In this document: piece after piece, positions 1 through 7,149 of the stretch
Layout: each line of letters opens with the position of its first letter
Numbering within the stretch: position 1 is the stretch's first letter
Source of the DNA: an uncultured Alphaproteobacteria bacterium
GTDB taxonomy: Bacteria; Pseudomonadota; Alphaproteobacteria; RF32; CAG-239
Reading direction: 5' to 3'
DNA: 32,477 nucleotides
NCBI GenBank assembly: GCA_944392255.1
Contig: CALXVY010000019.1
Span: forward strand, 1 to 32,477
Position numbers and translations under genes: made by a program
Notes under the pieces: generated by a model
The model's database searches: none
The model's input: only the letters and a program-made list of their open reading frames with translations
What the model was told of the DNA's origin: nothing

Positions 1-255
1 CTAGCTTCCCGCTCCTTTTTATAAAAATGCAAGAAACGTGGAAGATAGAGTGATTTTAGGAGCAAGAAAAATTTTAGCCTACATTGAGGTAGGTGAATTT
101 TTCTTGACGACGCCAAATTGCTCTAGCTTCCCGCTCCTTTTTATAAAAATGCAAGAAACGTGGAAGATAGAGTGATTTTAGGAGCAAGAAAAATTTTAGT
201 GTACATAAAGGTACATGAATTTTTCTTGACGACGCCAAATTGCTCTAGCTTCCCG
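1..255. repeat. 122-bp tandem repeat with nested inverted repeats
   Basis: Two full copies (1-122 and 123-244) and the first 11 bases of a third (245-255) lie just past the 3' end of nusB. The array may continue left of the window. Each unit has a 6-bp stem GCTCCT/AGGAGC (11-16 with 58-63). It also has a long hairpin whose outer stem is CAAGAAAAATT/AATTTTTCTTG (63-73 with 96-106). The inner stem is CCTAC/GTAGG (78-82 with 89-93) in copy 1 and TGTAC/GTACA (200-204 with 211-215) in copy 2. All six differences between the copies fall in the 16-nt hairpin tip, and the two changed base pairs are compensated. I do not recognise the family. It could also serve as the end of the murF-nrdR-nusB transcript. 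Confidence 0.9.
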
Positions 256-276
256 TTTACTGCATTTTTAGCATTT

Positions 277-759
277 TTAGCGTATTTCTTTTGCTATATG
301 ATCCAACAAAGCATTCACCATTTTCGGTTCATTTTTGGTGAAGAATGCATAAGCCAAATCAACATATTCTTTAATGAGTACATTGGCATCAACATCTTGC
401 GTATGAGCAAGTTCATAGGTGGCACAAAGGAGCAAAGCACGCAATGTGCCGTCAAAGCGCTCAAAAGACCAACCTTCCTTAAGATAATGAGCCAAAGATT
501 TTTCAATTTCTTCTTTGTGAGAGTGCACGCCTTTAGTCAACTCGGTAAAATAAGCCGTATCCATAGCGCCGACTTCAACCAATTCTTCACGATCGTTGCC
601 CTCATCTTCAATCACATAACGACCGACTTCGCCATTGACAAAGTCTTTAATCACTTCATCTACGGGTAGTTGACCATATTCAATCATATAAGTGGCTTGC
701 ACGGCGGCCAAACGAGCACCGGATTTCATTTTAATTTTTTCAGAAATAAATTTAGCCAT
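277..759 (-). CDS. nusB: Transcription antitermination factor NusB
   Basis: NusB is an all-helical RNA-binding protein that pairs with NusE (S10) on boxA RNA to suppress termination, chiefly in rRNA operons. The 160-aa product has the family length, an N-terminal SGARLAAVQATYMIE segment typical of the first NusB helix, and the C-terminal pattern VLIKEYVDLAYAFF...FVNALLD-like seen in NusB. The ATG lies after an AAGGAG ribosome-binding site inside the end of nrdR. The nrdR stop and nusB start overlap as TAATG, which implies translational coupling. It is the last gene of murF-nrdR-nusB. The usual riboflavin genes between nrdR and nusB in many proteobacteria are absent here. Confidence 0.93.
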   Translation of the reverse strand: MAKFISEKIKMKSGARLAAVQATYMIEYGQLPVDEVIKDFVNGEVGRYVIEDEGNDREELVEVGAMDTAYFTELTKGVHSHKEEIEKSLAHYLKEGWSFERFDGTLRALLLCATYELAHTQDVDANVLIKEYVDLAYAFFTKNEPKMVNALLDHIAKEIR

Positions 760-1247
760 TATTCATCATCTCCTTCATTTTGATGTTTGGGCTTGGCAAA
801 CTGATCAATAGTTTCAACAAAATCTTCAAAATCTTTCACTTCACGAAAATCTTTATACACCGAAGCAAAGCGGATATACGCAATATGGTCGAGATTAGAA
901 AGCGCATCCATCACATATTGTCCGATTGTGGTAGAAGGAATCTCAGCTTCGCCGGTTGTCTCCAAACGACGTTGGATAGAGTTCACAATTTTTTCCACGC
1001 GTTCAGGCGTAACCGGACGTTTTCTAACCGCAATCTGAATAGAGCGAGCAAGCTTATCTCTGTCAAAAGGCGTTTTCTCTCCATTTTTTTTAACAACGGT
1101 CAATTCTCTCAGTTGGATACGCTCAAAGGTCGTAAACCTTGAGCCACATTCCGGACATTCACGACGACGGCGAATAGCTGTATTATCGTCAGCATTACGA
1201 GAATCTTTAACCTGTGTATCTTCACAACCGCAAAACGGACATTTCAT
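759..1247 (-). CDS. nrdR: Transcriptional repressor NrdR (ribonucleotide reductase regulator)
   Basis: NrdR binds NrdR boxes upstream of ribonucleotide reductase operons and represses them according to the ATP/dATP state. The 162-aa product has the complete architecture: an N-terminal zinc ribbon with Cys3, Cys6, Cys31 and Cys34, an arginine-rich stretch (RRRR at about 26-29), then an ATP-cone from about residue 48 to 138 ([16 protein letters not shown] start). The C-terminus is acidic. A TAGGAG ribosome-binding site sits inside the end of murF, four bases upstream. The stop overlaps the nusB start by one base. No NrdR box or nrd gene was seen in the window. Confidence 0.96.
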   Translation of the reverse strand: MKCPFCGCEDTQVKDSRNADDNTAIRRRRECPECGSRFTTFERIQLRELTVVKKNGEKTPFDRDKLARSIQIAVRKRPVTPERVEKIVNSIQRRLETTGEAEIPSTTIGQYVMDALSNLDHIAYIRFASVYKDFREVKDFEDFVETIDQFAKPKHQNEGDDE

Positions 1248-1251
1248 GCTT

Positions 1252-2574
1252 TTAACTCCTACCCTGTTTTATCAGAGCTTCGGTAACTTTATACAATTCG
1301 GAAGAATATCTTGCTCCTTTTATAAGGACAGTATCATTATTTTGCAAGCACTTATTTAACAAAAATTCGTCCAAACCGTCTTTATTTTCAAAATAATGTT
1401 GTTCAACCGTCGGCGGAAGTTCAGCAAGCATATCCTTCATTTCCGGACAAACACCGATAACCACATCTAAATGAGATTGTGCTGCAACCTTGCCTATTTC
1501 AATATGTTGGGCTTTGGAAGTATCGCCAAGTTCGGCCATTTTTCCGAGAACGGCAATTTTACGACCTTGAGTTTTCATTTGAGCCAAAGATTGCAAAGCA
1601 AGTTTCATCGCCTCCGGCTGACCGGAATAGCTATCATCAATGAGGGTATAGGTTCCTTTGTCAAATTTGAGTTTCCATTGTTTACCACGACCATCTAATG
1701 CACCAAAGTCTTTGATATAGGAAGCGGCCTTTTCAACATCTAAACCCAATTCTTTAACCACGCTTAAAACGCACCAAGCATTATAGAGATAATGTTCACC
1801 TTCAGCTGCTGTTTCAAAAGCCACATCAGGATGATTATCTTTACCAAACTCAACCACCTTAGCACCACGTTCTGAAGCACGTTTTTCGAGAATATCGGCA
1901 AAATTAGTATCTTCATTGATAAATGCCGTACCACTTTTTTTCAAACCTTGAAAAATTTCGGCTTTAGCTTCGGCTATACCTTCAAAATTTGGAAAAAATT
2001 CGATATGCATCGGATAAACATTGGTCACAATAGCCATATCCGGTTTAACCCAGTTTACCATTTTAGCTATTTCGCCTTTGGCACTCATACCCATTTCAAT
2101 AATGGCATATTTAGCATTCAAATCCATATTGCAAAGAGTGTATGGAACGCCGACAAAGTTGTTGAAATTACCACTGGTAGCATAGACCGGTGCAAATTTT
2201 GACAAGATGAATTTGAGCTCTTCTTTAGTAGTTGTTTTGCCGGCGCTTCCCGTCAAACCAATAACCGTACCTTTAAACTGAGAACGAACATAAGCCCCGA
2301 TTTTACCATAAGCTTCCAAAGTATCGGAAACCACAATTTGGCGCACAGCCGGAATTTCTTTAAACAATTTGCTAACCACAACGGCGGCAGCACCTTTTGC
2401 TAAAACATCAGGCACAAAGTCGTGTCCGTCAAATTTTTCACCTTTAATGGCAATAAACAAATCACCTTTAACAATGTGGCGGCTATCGGTAGAAATATTT
2501 TCGATATCCACATCCACAACATTAGAAGATGAACAAACAATTTCGGCAATTTTTTTAGTACTTAATTTTATCAT
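1252..2574 (-). CDS. murF: UDP-N-acetylmuramoyl-tripeptide--D-alanyl-D-alanine ligase
   Basis: MurF is the last cytoplasmic step of the peptidoglycan stem peptide: it joins D-Ala-D-Ala to UDP-MurNAc-tripeptide using ATP. The 440-aa product shows the substrate-binding N-domain with the TDSR motif (about 29-32), the P-loop [13 protein letters not shown] at 106-118, the TSGNFNNxxGVP motif that separates MurF from MurC-E, and a [12 protein letters not shown] segment where the C-terminal domain begins. The ATG follows an AGAGGA ribosome-binding site. It heads a murF-nrdR-nusB operon and is not in the mur/fts cluster where it is usually found, so in this genome murF seems detached from dcw. Confidence 0.95.
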   Translation of the reverse strand: MIKLSTKKIAEIVCSSSNVVDVDIENISTDSRHIVKGDLFIAIKGEKFDGHDFVPDVLAKGAAAVVVSKLFKEIPAVRQIVVSDTLEAYGKIGAYVRSQFKGTVIGLTGSAGKTTTKEELKFILSKFAPVYATSGNFNNFVGVPYTLCNMDLNAKYAIIEMGMSAKGEIAKMVNWVKPDMAIVTNVYPMHIEFFPNFEGIAEAKAEIFQGLKKSGTAFINEDTNFADILEKRASERGAKVVEFGKDNHPDVAFETAAEGEHYLYNAWCVLSVVKELGLDVEKAASYIKDFGALDGRGKQWKLKFDKGTYTLIDDSYSGQPEAMKLALQSLAQMKTQGRKIAVLGKMAELGDTSKAQHIEIGKVAAQSHLDVVIGVCPEMKDMLAELPPTVEQHYFENKDGLDEFLLNKCLQNNDTVLIKGARYSSELYKVTEALIKQGRS

Positions 2575-2601
2575 TTTTTCCTCTGTTATAAATAATGATG
2601 A

Positions 2602-2629
2602 AGTATAGGAAAAATTTGTTAATTTTTAA
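2602..2629 (-). promoter_or_regulatory. Candidate promoter for murF operon
   Basis: On the minus strand there is a good -10, TATACT (2602-2607), and a weak -35, TTAAAA (2624-2629), spaced 16. It lies 28 bp upstream of the murF ATG, in the divergent gap shared with the orphan gene at 2696. Weak in this AT-rich background. Confidence 0.3.
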
Positions 2630-2695
2630 CTACTTTTTTAAACCAAAATTAACTTTTTACTTATTATTCTTAGTTTTCTTTTAATTGAGAAAAAA

Positions 2696-3496
2696 ATGTC
2701 TGAACAAAATGCAGCTTTTGAAATAAGAGTGATAGAAGCTTCGTTAAGCCTGCTTAACGATAACGAACAGATTCATCTTAACCAAAAGCAAAGTCTTAAA
2801 TCTCGTATTGCCAAAATCAAACAGACGCCTAAGGCAAAGAAAATAAATTTTATCACTGAATATCAAGATTTAAGAAACAAGTTTTCACCTTTATTTTCAA
2901 AAGATGAAATACCTGAAATTTTATTTAGACCCCATCAAATCGGCATTATCAATCCGATAAAAAATTATAAAACATTTCCAGCTCTGCAAATAAACCCATT
3001 ACTTTGCAATCTGAAATATGCTGATTTTGAAAAGACAGCTTTGGCACTATATGCCGATGATATCACCACTTCTTGCATTGCTAATCCCAAGCAAATTAAA
3101 AATATTCCAGATTTATATAAGCTCATTAATAATGCGCAAAGCATACAAAAAAATAAGTTCTATTATACTTATGATATGAGTGAGTTCAAACAAATCAAGA
3201 CAGAAATTTTCAAAAATTTCAGACAGATAGTTCCAAACTTTCAATCTCAATGTCAAAGTTTTTATTTGCAAAACCAAAAGAAAAATGAAGCAAAAATAAG
3301 CTTAACTCCATATCAAAGATATTGTTTGGTCAACAACCCCAAATATATTTTTGATGCAAGAAAACCGGATATTCGTCACGATGTTGAAATGACTGATTTG
3401 CAAATCAATCAAGCTCTGCAACTTTTCCGCAATAAGCAAAAAAATTTCCGAGAAAATTTAATATCTCAACTAGATAAAGAGCAGAAACACAAATAG
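2696..3496 (+). CDS. Hypothetical protein, 266 aa, no recognised domain
   Basis: I do not recognise this protein. It has no signal peptide or membrane segment, is rich in Lys, Asn, Gln and Ile, and looks helical and soluble. The N-terminal 50 residues (ASLSLLNDNEQIHLNQ, then a Lys-rich stretch) could be a short coiled region. The C-terminal third contains YQRYCLVNNPKYIFDARKPD and a charged helical tail. The ribosome-binding site is poor (TTGAG seven bases before ATG). It stands alone between the divergent murF operon and the downstream lipoprotein gene, without shared spacing that would imply an operon. Codon use is even more AT-rich than in the core neighbours. It may be lineage-specific or a soluble effector; neither can be shown. 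Confidence 0.7.
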   Translation: MSEQNAAFEIRVIEASLSLLNDNEQIHLNQKQSLKSRIAKIKQTPKAKKINFITEYQDLRNKFSPLFSKDEIPEILFRPHQIGIINPIKNYKTFPALQINPLLCNLKYADFEKTALALYADDITTSCIANPKQIKNIPDLYKLINNAQSIQKNKFYYTYDMSEFKQIKTEIFKNFRQIVPNFQSQCQSFYLQNQKKNEAKISLTPYQRYCLVNNPKYIFDARKPDIRHDVEMTDLQINQALQLFRNKQKNFRENLISQLDKEQKHK

Positions 3497-3578
3497 CAAA
3501 TAATCTTGATTAAATTCATTTTAAATGCTAGAAAGAAATTGCTTTATTTAACCCTATGTTTAATTAATTTGTACTATT

Positions 3579-4244
3579 ATGAAAAAATTTAGTTTTTTGG
3601 CATTGATTGCCACAGTTTTGTGTTTGTTTGGTTGTGGTCCGAAAGAAACTCAGACACCTCTGGGAACTAGCGGAGAATATGTATTATACAGCCTAAGTGA
3701 TGCCCCCGACAAAGTCGGTATCAAAAAAGCAAATGGCGTTCCAATTACACCAAATGTGTATAATAAAATTAGTTATGAGCAGAATTTATTTATAGCGCAA
3801 TTAGATGATAAATGCCTCTTGTTGACGCCGGAGAATAAAGTAGCTCTACAAAGTTCTTCAACCATTTCATACAACAAAGATGCGAAGTGCTTTGAGACAA
3901 AAGAGAACCAGAAAGTCACGCTTTATTTCCCTAACGAAAAGAGCAAAATAATGGGCAATTTTGAATCATATGTACCTGATCATAACGGAAACATCTTGGT
4001 TAAAGAAAACGGTAAATACGGCGTTTATGCCCAAACAGGAAAATTGCTTATTCCAATTAGCAATGAAATGTTATTAACGAACGGAGAACAATACATTGCC
4101 TTGAACAGCAAAAATGCCAAATTGCCGATGCTGAAAAACGGAAAAATCACCAACTGGAGCCGTGTAAAAATCACCGCTTTTGATAAAGACGGAAAAGAAG
4201 CCAAAGCACCGAGTTTGGCTCAAGTCAAAAAGTTGGTAAAGTAA
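3579..4244 (+). CDS. Lipoprotein with WG-repeat-like segments
   Basis: The 221-aa product begins with a lipoprotein signal peptide: MKK, a hydrophobic core, and the lipobox L16-F-G-C19, so it should be diacylated at Cys19 and held in the envelope. Two stretches, KVGIKKANGVPITPNVYNKI (about 46-65) and NGKYGVYAQTGKLLIPI (about 146-162), follow the WG-repeat pattern (Gly-aromatic, then Gly-K-hydrophobic-Pro), suggesting a small beta-repeat fold. The function is unknown. No Shine-Dalgarno is visible before the ATG (TTGTACTATT ATG), although the signal peptide fixes the start well. It is followed by a strong two-way terminator shared with glyA on the other strand. Confidence 0.8.
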   Translation: MKKFSFLALIATVLCLFGCGPKETQTPLGTSGEYVLYSLSDAPDKVGIKKANGVPITPNVYNKISYEQNLFIAQLDDKCLLLTPENKVALQSSSTISYNKDAKCFETKENQKVTLYFPNEKSKIMGNFESYVPDHNGNILVKENGKYGVYAQTGKLLIPISNEMLLTNGEQYIALNSKNAKLPMLKNGKITNWSRVKITAFDKDGKEAKAPSLAQVKKLVK

Positions 4245-4260
4245 GATAAAATATTCTAAA

Positions 4261-4298
4261 AAAAGTCTGTAACTTTTATGAGTTACAGACTTTTTTTT
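4261..4298. terminator. Bidirectional intrinsic terminator between lipoprotein gene and glyA
   Basis: A perfect 14-bp stem (4261-4274 with 4281-4294, core AGTCTGTAACT) with loop TTTATG. It is flanked by an A-run on the left and a T-run on the right, so it can end both the plus-strand lipoprotein transcript and the minus-strand rpiB-glyA transcript. Confidence 0.93.
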
Positions 4299-4305
4299 AT
4301 GCCGA

Positions 4306-5568
4306 CTACAAATCTTTATAAATCGGAAATTGATTACAAAGCGCAATCACTTTTTCGCGGATTTGCGGAATAACAAGTTCCGAAGTTCCGTTAACAAGAG
4401 AATCCATCACATCGGCAATCCAATCTGCCACTTGAATAAATTCTTTTTCCTTAAAACCACGTGTCGTTGCCGCCGGAGAACCAAGACGGATTCCGGAAGT
4501 AACAGTCGGCTTTTCGGGATCAAACGGAATAGCATTTTTATTACAGGTCATATGCGCTCTTTCCAAAGCTTGAGCAACAATATTTCCGGTTAATTTTTTG
4601 GGGCGCAAGTCTACCAAAATCAGATGTGTATCTGTTCCACCAGAAACTAAATCGAGCCCTCGCTCTTGCAAGCGTTTACCAAGGGCTTTGGCATTTTTAA
4701 TGACCTGAGCAGCATAAGCTTTAAATTCGTCGGTCAAATCTTCTTTGAAGCAAACAGCCTTAGCCGCAATCACATGCATGAGAGGTCCACCTTGTGTTCC
4801 GGGAAAAATAGCCGAATCAATTTTTTTAGCAATATCCGGATTATTAGTTAAAATCATACCGCCACGAGGGCCACGAAGCGTTTTATGCGTAGTTGTGGTG
4901 ACCACATCGGCATATTCTAATGGATTCGGATGCACACCACCGGCAACAAGTCCTGCAAAGTGAGCCATATCGACCATGAGATAAGCCCCTACTCGACTAC
5001 ATATTTCACGAAAACGAGCAAAATCCACTTGGCGCGGATAAGCCGAACCTCCGGCAATAATGAGTTTGGGTTTATTTTCAATTGCCAAACGTTCTACTTG
5101 GTCATAATCAATCAAGCCGGTATCTTTGGACACTCCATAGGCTACTGCATTCAACCACTTACCGGAGAAAGAAACCTTTGCCCCATGGGTTAAGTGTCCA
5201 CCGGCATCCAAAGACATTCCCATAATAGTATCATTGGGCTGAAGCAAGGCGACATAAACGGCTGTATTGGCTTGTGAACCTGAGTGAGGCTGTACATTGA
5301 CAAATTGAGCATTAAAAAGCTTTTTAGCACGCTCTATTGCCAAGTTTTCCACCACATCAATAAACTCACAACCACCATAATAGCGTTTGGCAGAATATCC
5401 TTCAGCATATTTATTGGTAAGAATAGAACCTTGCGCTTCCAAAACCGCTTTAGAGACAATATTTTCGGAAGCAATCAGTTCAATTTGCTCTTGCTGACGT
5501 TTAAGTTCATTTTGAATAGCATTAAAGATATCAGAATCTTCGACAGAAAGTTTTTGATAAAAATCCAT
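4306..5568 (-). CDS. glyA: Serine hydroxymethyltransferase
   Basis: GlyA is a PLP enzyme that converts serine and tetrahydrofolate to glycine and 5,10-methylene-tetrahydrofolate, the main one-carbon source. The 420-aa product has the family length. Visible motifs are LIASEN (31-36), the [13 protein letters not shown] block (54-66), [13 protein letters not shown] (199-211) and the PLP-lysine motif [14 protein letters not shown] with Lys229. The ribosome-binding site AGGAGGAT is near perfect. It follows rpiB by nine bases and ends at the bidirectional terminator. Confidence 0.97.
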   Translation of the reverse strand: MDFYQKLSVEDSDIFNAIQNELKRQQEQIELIASENIVSKAVLEAQGSILTNKYAEGYSAKRYYGGCEFIDVVENLAIERAKKLFNAQFVNVQPHSGSQANTAVYVALLQPNDTIMGMSLDAGGHLTHGAKVSFSGKWLNAVAYGVSKDTGLIDYDQVERLAIENKPKLIIAGGSAYPRQVDFARFREICSRVGAYLMVDMAHFAGLVAGGVHPNPLEYADVVTTTTHKTLRGPRGGMILTNNPDIAKKIDSAIFPGTQGGPLMHVIAAKAVCFKEDLTDEFKAYAAQVIKNAKALGKRLQERGLDLVSGGTDTHLILVDLRPKKLTGNIVAQALERAHMTCNKNAIPFDPEKPTVTSGIRLGSPAATTRGFKEKEFIQVADWIADVMDSLVNGTSELVIPQIREKVIALCNQFPIYKDL

Positions 5569-5577
5569 AAGATCCTC

Positions 5578-6006
5578 CTAAGCATCAAGTTTATCCAGAC
5601 GATTCTGGTGACGACCACCCTCATATGTAGAATTTAAGAAGATATCGATTCTTCTGATAACGTCTTCACTTTTCATGGTACGACCGCCAAAAACAAGAAC
5701 ATTGGCATTATTATGTTTATGAGCCATTTCGGCAGTAAAATCATCATAAAGCAGAGCCGCGCGGATTCCCTTATGGCGATTTGCGGCAATAGAGATTCCG
5801 ATTCCTGTTCCACAGATAAGGATTCCCAAATCGGCATTTTTACTCAAAATTTCAGCAGTTAATTTATTTGCGATATCAGGATAATCACAAGAATCAGAAG
5901 AGTGAGTTCCTAAATCTTCAAGGTTAAGACCTTGTTTTTTATAATAATCTATGAGGTTTTGTTTAAGTTCAAAACCGCCATGATCAGAAGCAATAGCAAT
6001 TTTCAT
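5578..6006 (-). CDS. rpiB: Ribose-5-phosphate isomerase B
   Basis: RpiB interconverts ribose 5-phosphate and ribulose 5-phosphate in the pentose phosphate pathway. The LacA/RpiB fold is shown by ASDHGG (6-11), the catalytic-cysteine motif CGTGIG (65-70), and the downstream NANVLVFGGRT segment. A longer ORF begins nine codons upstream, but the ATG at 6006 has an AAGGAG ribosome-binding site at the right distance and gives the usual start MKIAIASDHGG (142 aa), so I chose it. It is the first gene of rpiB-glyA, a pairing common in alphaproteobacteria. Confidence 0.95.
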   Translation of the reverse strand: MKIAIASDHGGFELKQNLIDYYKKQGLNLEDLGTHSSDSCDYPDIANKLTAEILSKNADLGILICGTGIGISIAANRHKGIRAALLYDDFTAEMAHKHNNANVLVFGGRTMKSEDVIRRIDIFLNSTYEGGRHQNRLDKLDA

Positions 6007-6032
6007 ATCAATCTCCTTATAAATCTGCAACA

Positions 6033-6060
6033 ATCATAAATGCTGAGGATATAAATGCAA
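6033..6060 (-). promoter_or_regulatory. Candidate promoter for rpiB-glyA
   Basis: Minus strand TTGCAT (6055-6060), 16-bp spacer, TATGAT (6033-6038), about 27 bp before the rpiB ATG at 6006. The short leader includes the AAGGAG site. Confidence 0.4.
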
Positions 6061-6151
6061 GAAATATAAGAGTTGTGCAAAACCAAGAGATTGATTTTTA
6101 AAGGAATAAAAAAATAATCACAAAAAAAGCAAAAAAAATTAAAAAAAGTTA

Positions 6152-6181
6152 TTGACTATCGGTGAAAAGATTGTATATATA
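6152..6181 (+). promoter_or_regulatory. Promoter of the tRNA-Cys/tRNA-Asn unit
   Basis: TTGACT (6152-6157) with TATATA at 6174-6179 (16 bp) or 6176-6181 (18 bp), preceded by an A-rich upstream tract (6111-6148) that resembles an UP element. The tRNA-Cys begins at 6225. Confidence 0.7.
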
Positions 6182-6224
6182 GTTCTCGTTGAGTGAATGA
6201 GGAACTCAAGATGAGGTATCAGTT

Positions 6225-6299
6225 GGCCGGTTGGCAGAGTGGCTCATGCAGAGGACTGCAAATCCTTGTACATCGGTTCAATTCCGGTACCGGCCTCCA
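6225..6299 (+). tRNA. tRNA-Cys (anticodon GCA)
   Basis: Full cloverleaf: acceptor arm GGCCGGT/ACCGGCC, anticodon loop CTGCAAA between GAGGA and TCCTT, T-arm with GGTTCAATTCC, and an encoded CCA (6297-6299). It is 75 nt long and is the first tRNA of a two-tRNA unit. Confidence 0.95.
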
Positions 6300-6323
6300 A
6301 AATTTCATTCAAAACCGCATTAT

Positions 6324-6398
6324 TCCGGCTTAGCTCAGCGGTAGAGCAATCGGCTGTTAACCGATCGGTCGCCTGTTCGAATCAGGCAGCCGGAGCCA
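6324..6398 (+). tRNA. tRNA-Asn (anticodon GTT)
   Basis: Full cloverleaf: acceptor TCCGGCT/AGCCGGA, D-arm TAGCTCAGCGGTAGAGCA, anticodon loop CTGTTAA with GTT, T-arm GTTCGAATC and encoded CCA (6396-6398). It is 75 nt long. Its 3' end plus trailer (AGCCGGAGCCATAAAAA, 6388-6404) recurs twice downstream at 6643-6659 and 6977-6993. Confidence 0.96.
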
Positions 6399-6400
6399 TA

Positions 6401-6434
6401 AAAAAAATCCCTTCCTTGCGAAGGGATTTTTTTT
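6401..6434 (+). terminator. Intrinsic terminator of the tRNA unit
   Basis: Stem ATCCCTT (6407-6413) with AAGGGAT (6421-6427), loop CCTTGCG, extended by A/T pairs and followed by T8. The right arm and T-run, but not the left arm, are copied again at 6776 and 7111. Confidence 0.92.
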
Positions 6435-7149
6435 ATGCTTTTGCTGTCTGATAAGAGCGGCGACCGCTGGGAGCCTGTTTGATATCAGGCTCGAGGATAT
6501 AAAACACCGATGCTCCGGTGTTTTATACCGCAAGAGGCGTAGTTTTGTTATTGAGCAAGCAAAGTGTGAGCTTTGCACAGCGAAATTTACAAAACAAGTG
6601 ACCGACACGCAGTTAGTGAGTGAAACGAACTTACTAAGTTAGAGCCGGAGCCATAAAAATTCTTTTTTTCTGAAACTAGGCACAAATGCTCCGCCCTGTA
6701 CATTGATAGCATCGCGGTTTCAGAACACCGCGAGAACGGCAGTCAAACTTTTGCGATCAAACGCGCTGCGTTTACGAAGGGATTTTTTTTATGCTTTTGT
6801 TGTCTGATAAGAGCGGCGACCGCTGGAGACTTTTAATGTGGCACAATGATTTAGCTAAGGACAAAGTGAGCAACGCGGTTTTAAGGCACTGCAAGCATGG
6901 CAATCAAACTTTGGGGATCAAACGTCCTCACGTTTGCGACACGCAGTTAGTGAGTGAAACGAACTTACTAAGTTAGAGCCGGAGCCATAAAAATTCTTTT
7001 TTTTCTGAAACTAGGCACAAATGCTCCGCCCTGTACATTGATAGCAACGCGGTTTCAGGACACCGCAAGAACGGCAGTCAAACTAATGCGATCAAACGCG
7101 CTGCGTTTGCGAAGGGATTTTTTTATGCTTTTGCTGTCTGATATCAGAA
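6435..7149. repeat. Gene-free palindrome and tRNA-Asn-fragment array
   Basis: This 715-bp stretch has no credible gene. It is made of repeated modules. A block at 6603-6810 is repeated at 6937-7142 with only a few differences (offset 334-335). A diverged version of part of it lies at 6838-6936. Both good copies contain the 3' end of tRNA-Asn (6643-6659, 6977-6993) and end in the right arm of the tRNA terminator (6776, 7111). The sequence also holds many hairpins, described separately. The array ends just short of the S41 peptidase stop codon. It could be scars of repeated integration at the tRNA, or a small non-autonomous repeat. Confidence 0.85.
6456..6527. repeat. Three tandem perfect hairpins after the tRNA terminator
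   Basis: In succession: AGCGG/CCGCT (6456-6460, 6464-6468), GAGCCTG/CAGGCTC (6471-6477, 6486-6492), and a 12-bp stem TATAAAACACCG/CGGTGTTTTATA (6498-6509, 6516-6527). A fourth, GCAAAG/CTTTGC, follows at 6559-6576. The spacing of a few bases between stems suggests a folded RNA or a cruciform-prone DNA segment. No T-run follows them, so they are not terminators on the plus strand. Confidence 0.8.

Noticed and set aside
1..255. CRISPR array
   Set aside because: The unit is 122 bp with only two and a bit copies and no unique spacers or cas genes; it is a tandem repeat.
160..669. 169-aa plus-strand ORF
   Set aside because: It runs antisense through nusB and begins inside the 122-bp repeat; the product is Phe-rich and lacks domains.
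6239..6451. 70-aa plus-strand ORF over the tRNA pair
   Set aside because: It spans tRNA-Cys, tRNA-Asn and the terminator and has no ribosome-binding site.
6357..6608. 83-aa minus-strand ORF ending LRLPDSNRRPIG
   Set aside because: That ending is the well-known false translation antisense to a tRNA; it overlaps tRNA-Asn and its terminator.
6791..6976. 61-aa plus-strand ORF in the repeat array
   Set aside because: It consists of repeat and hairpin sequence, with no homologous look and no ribosome-binding site.
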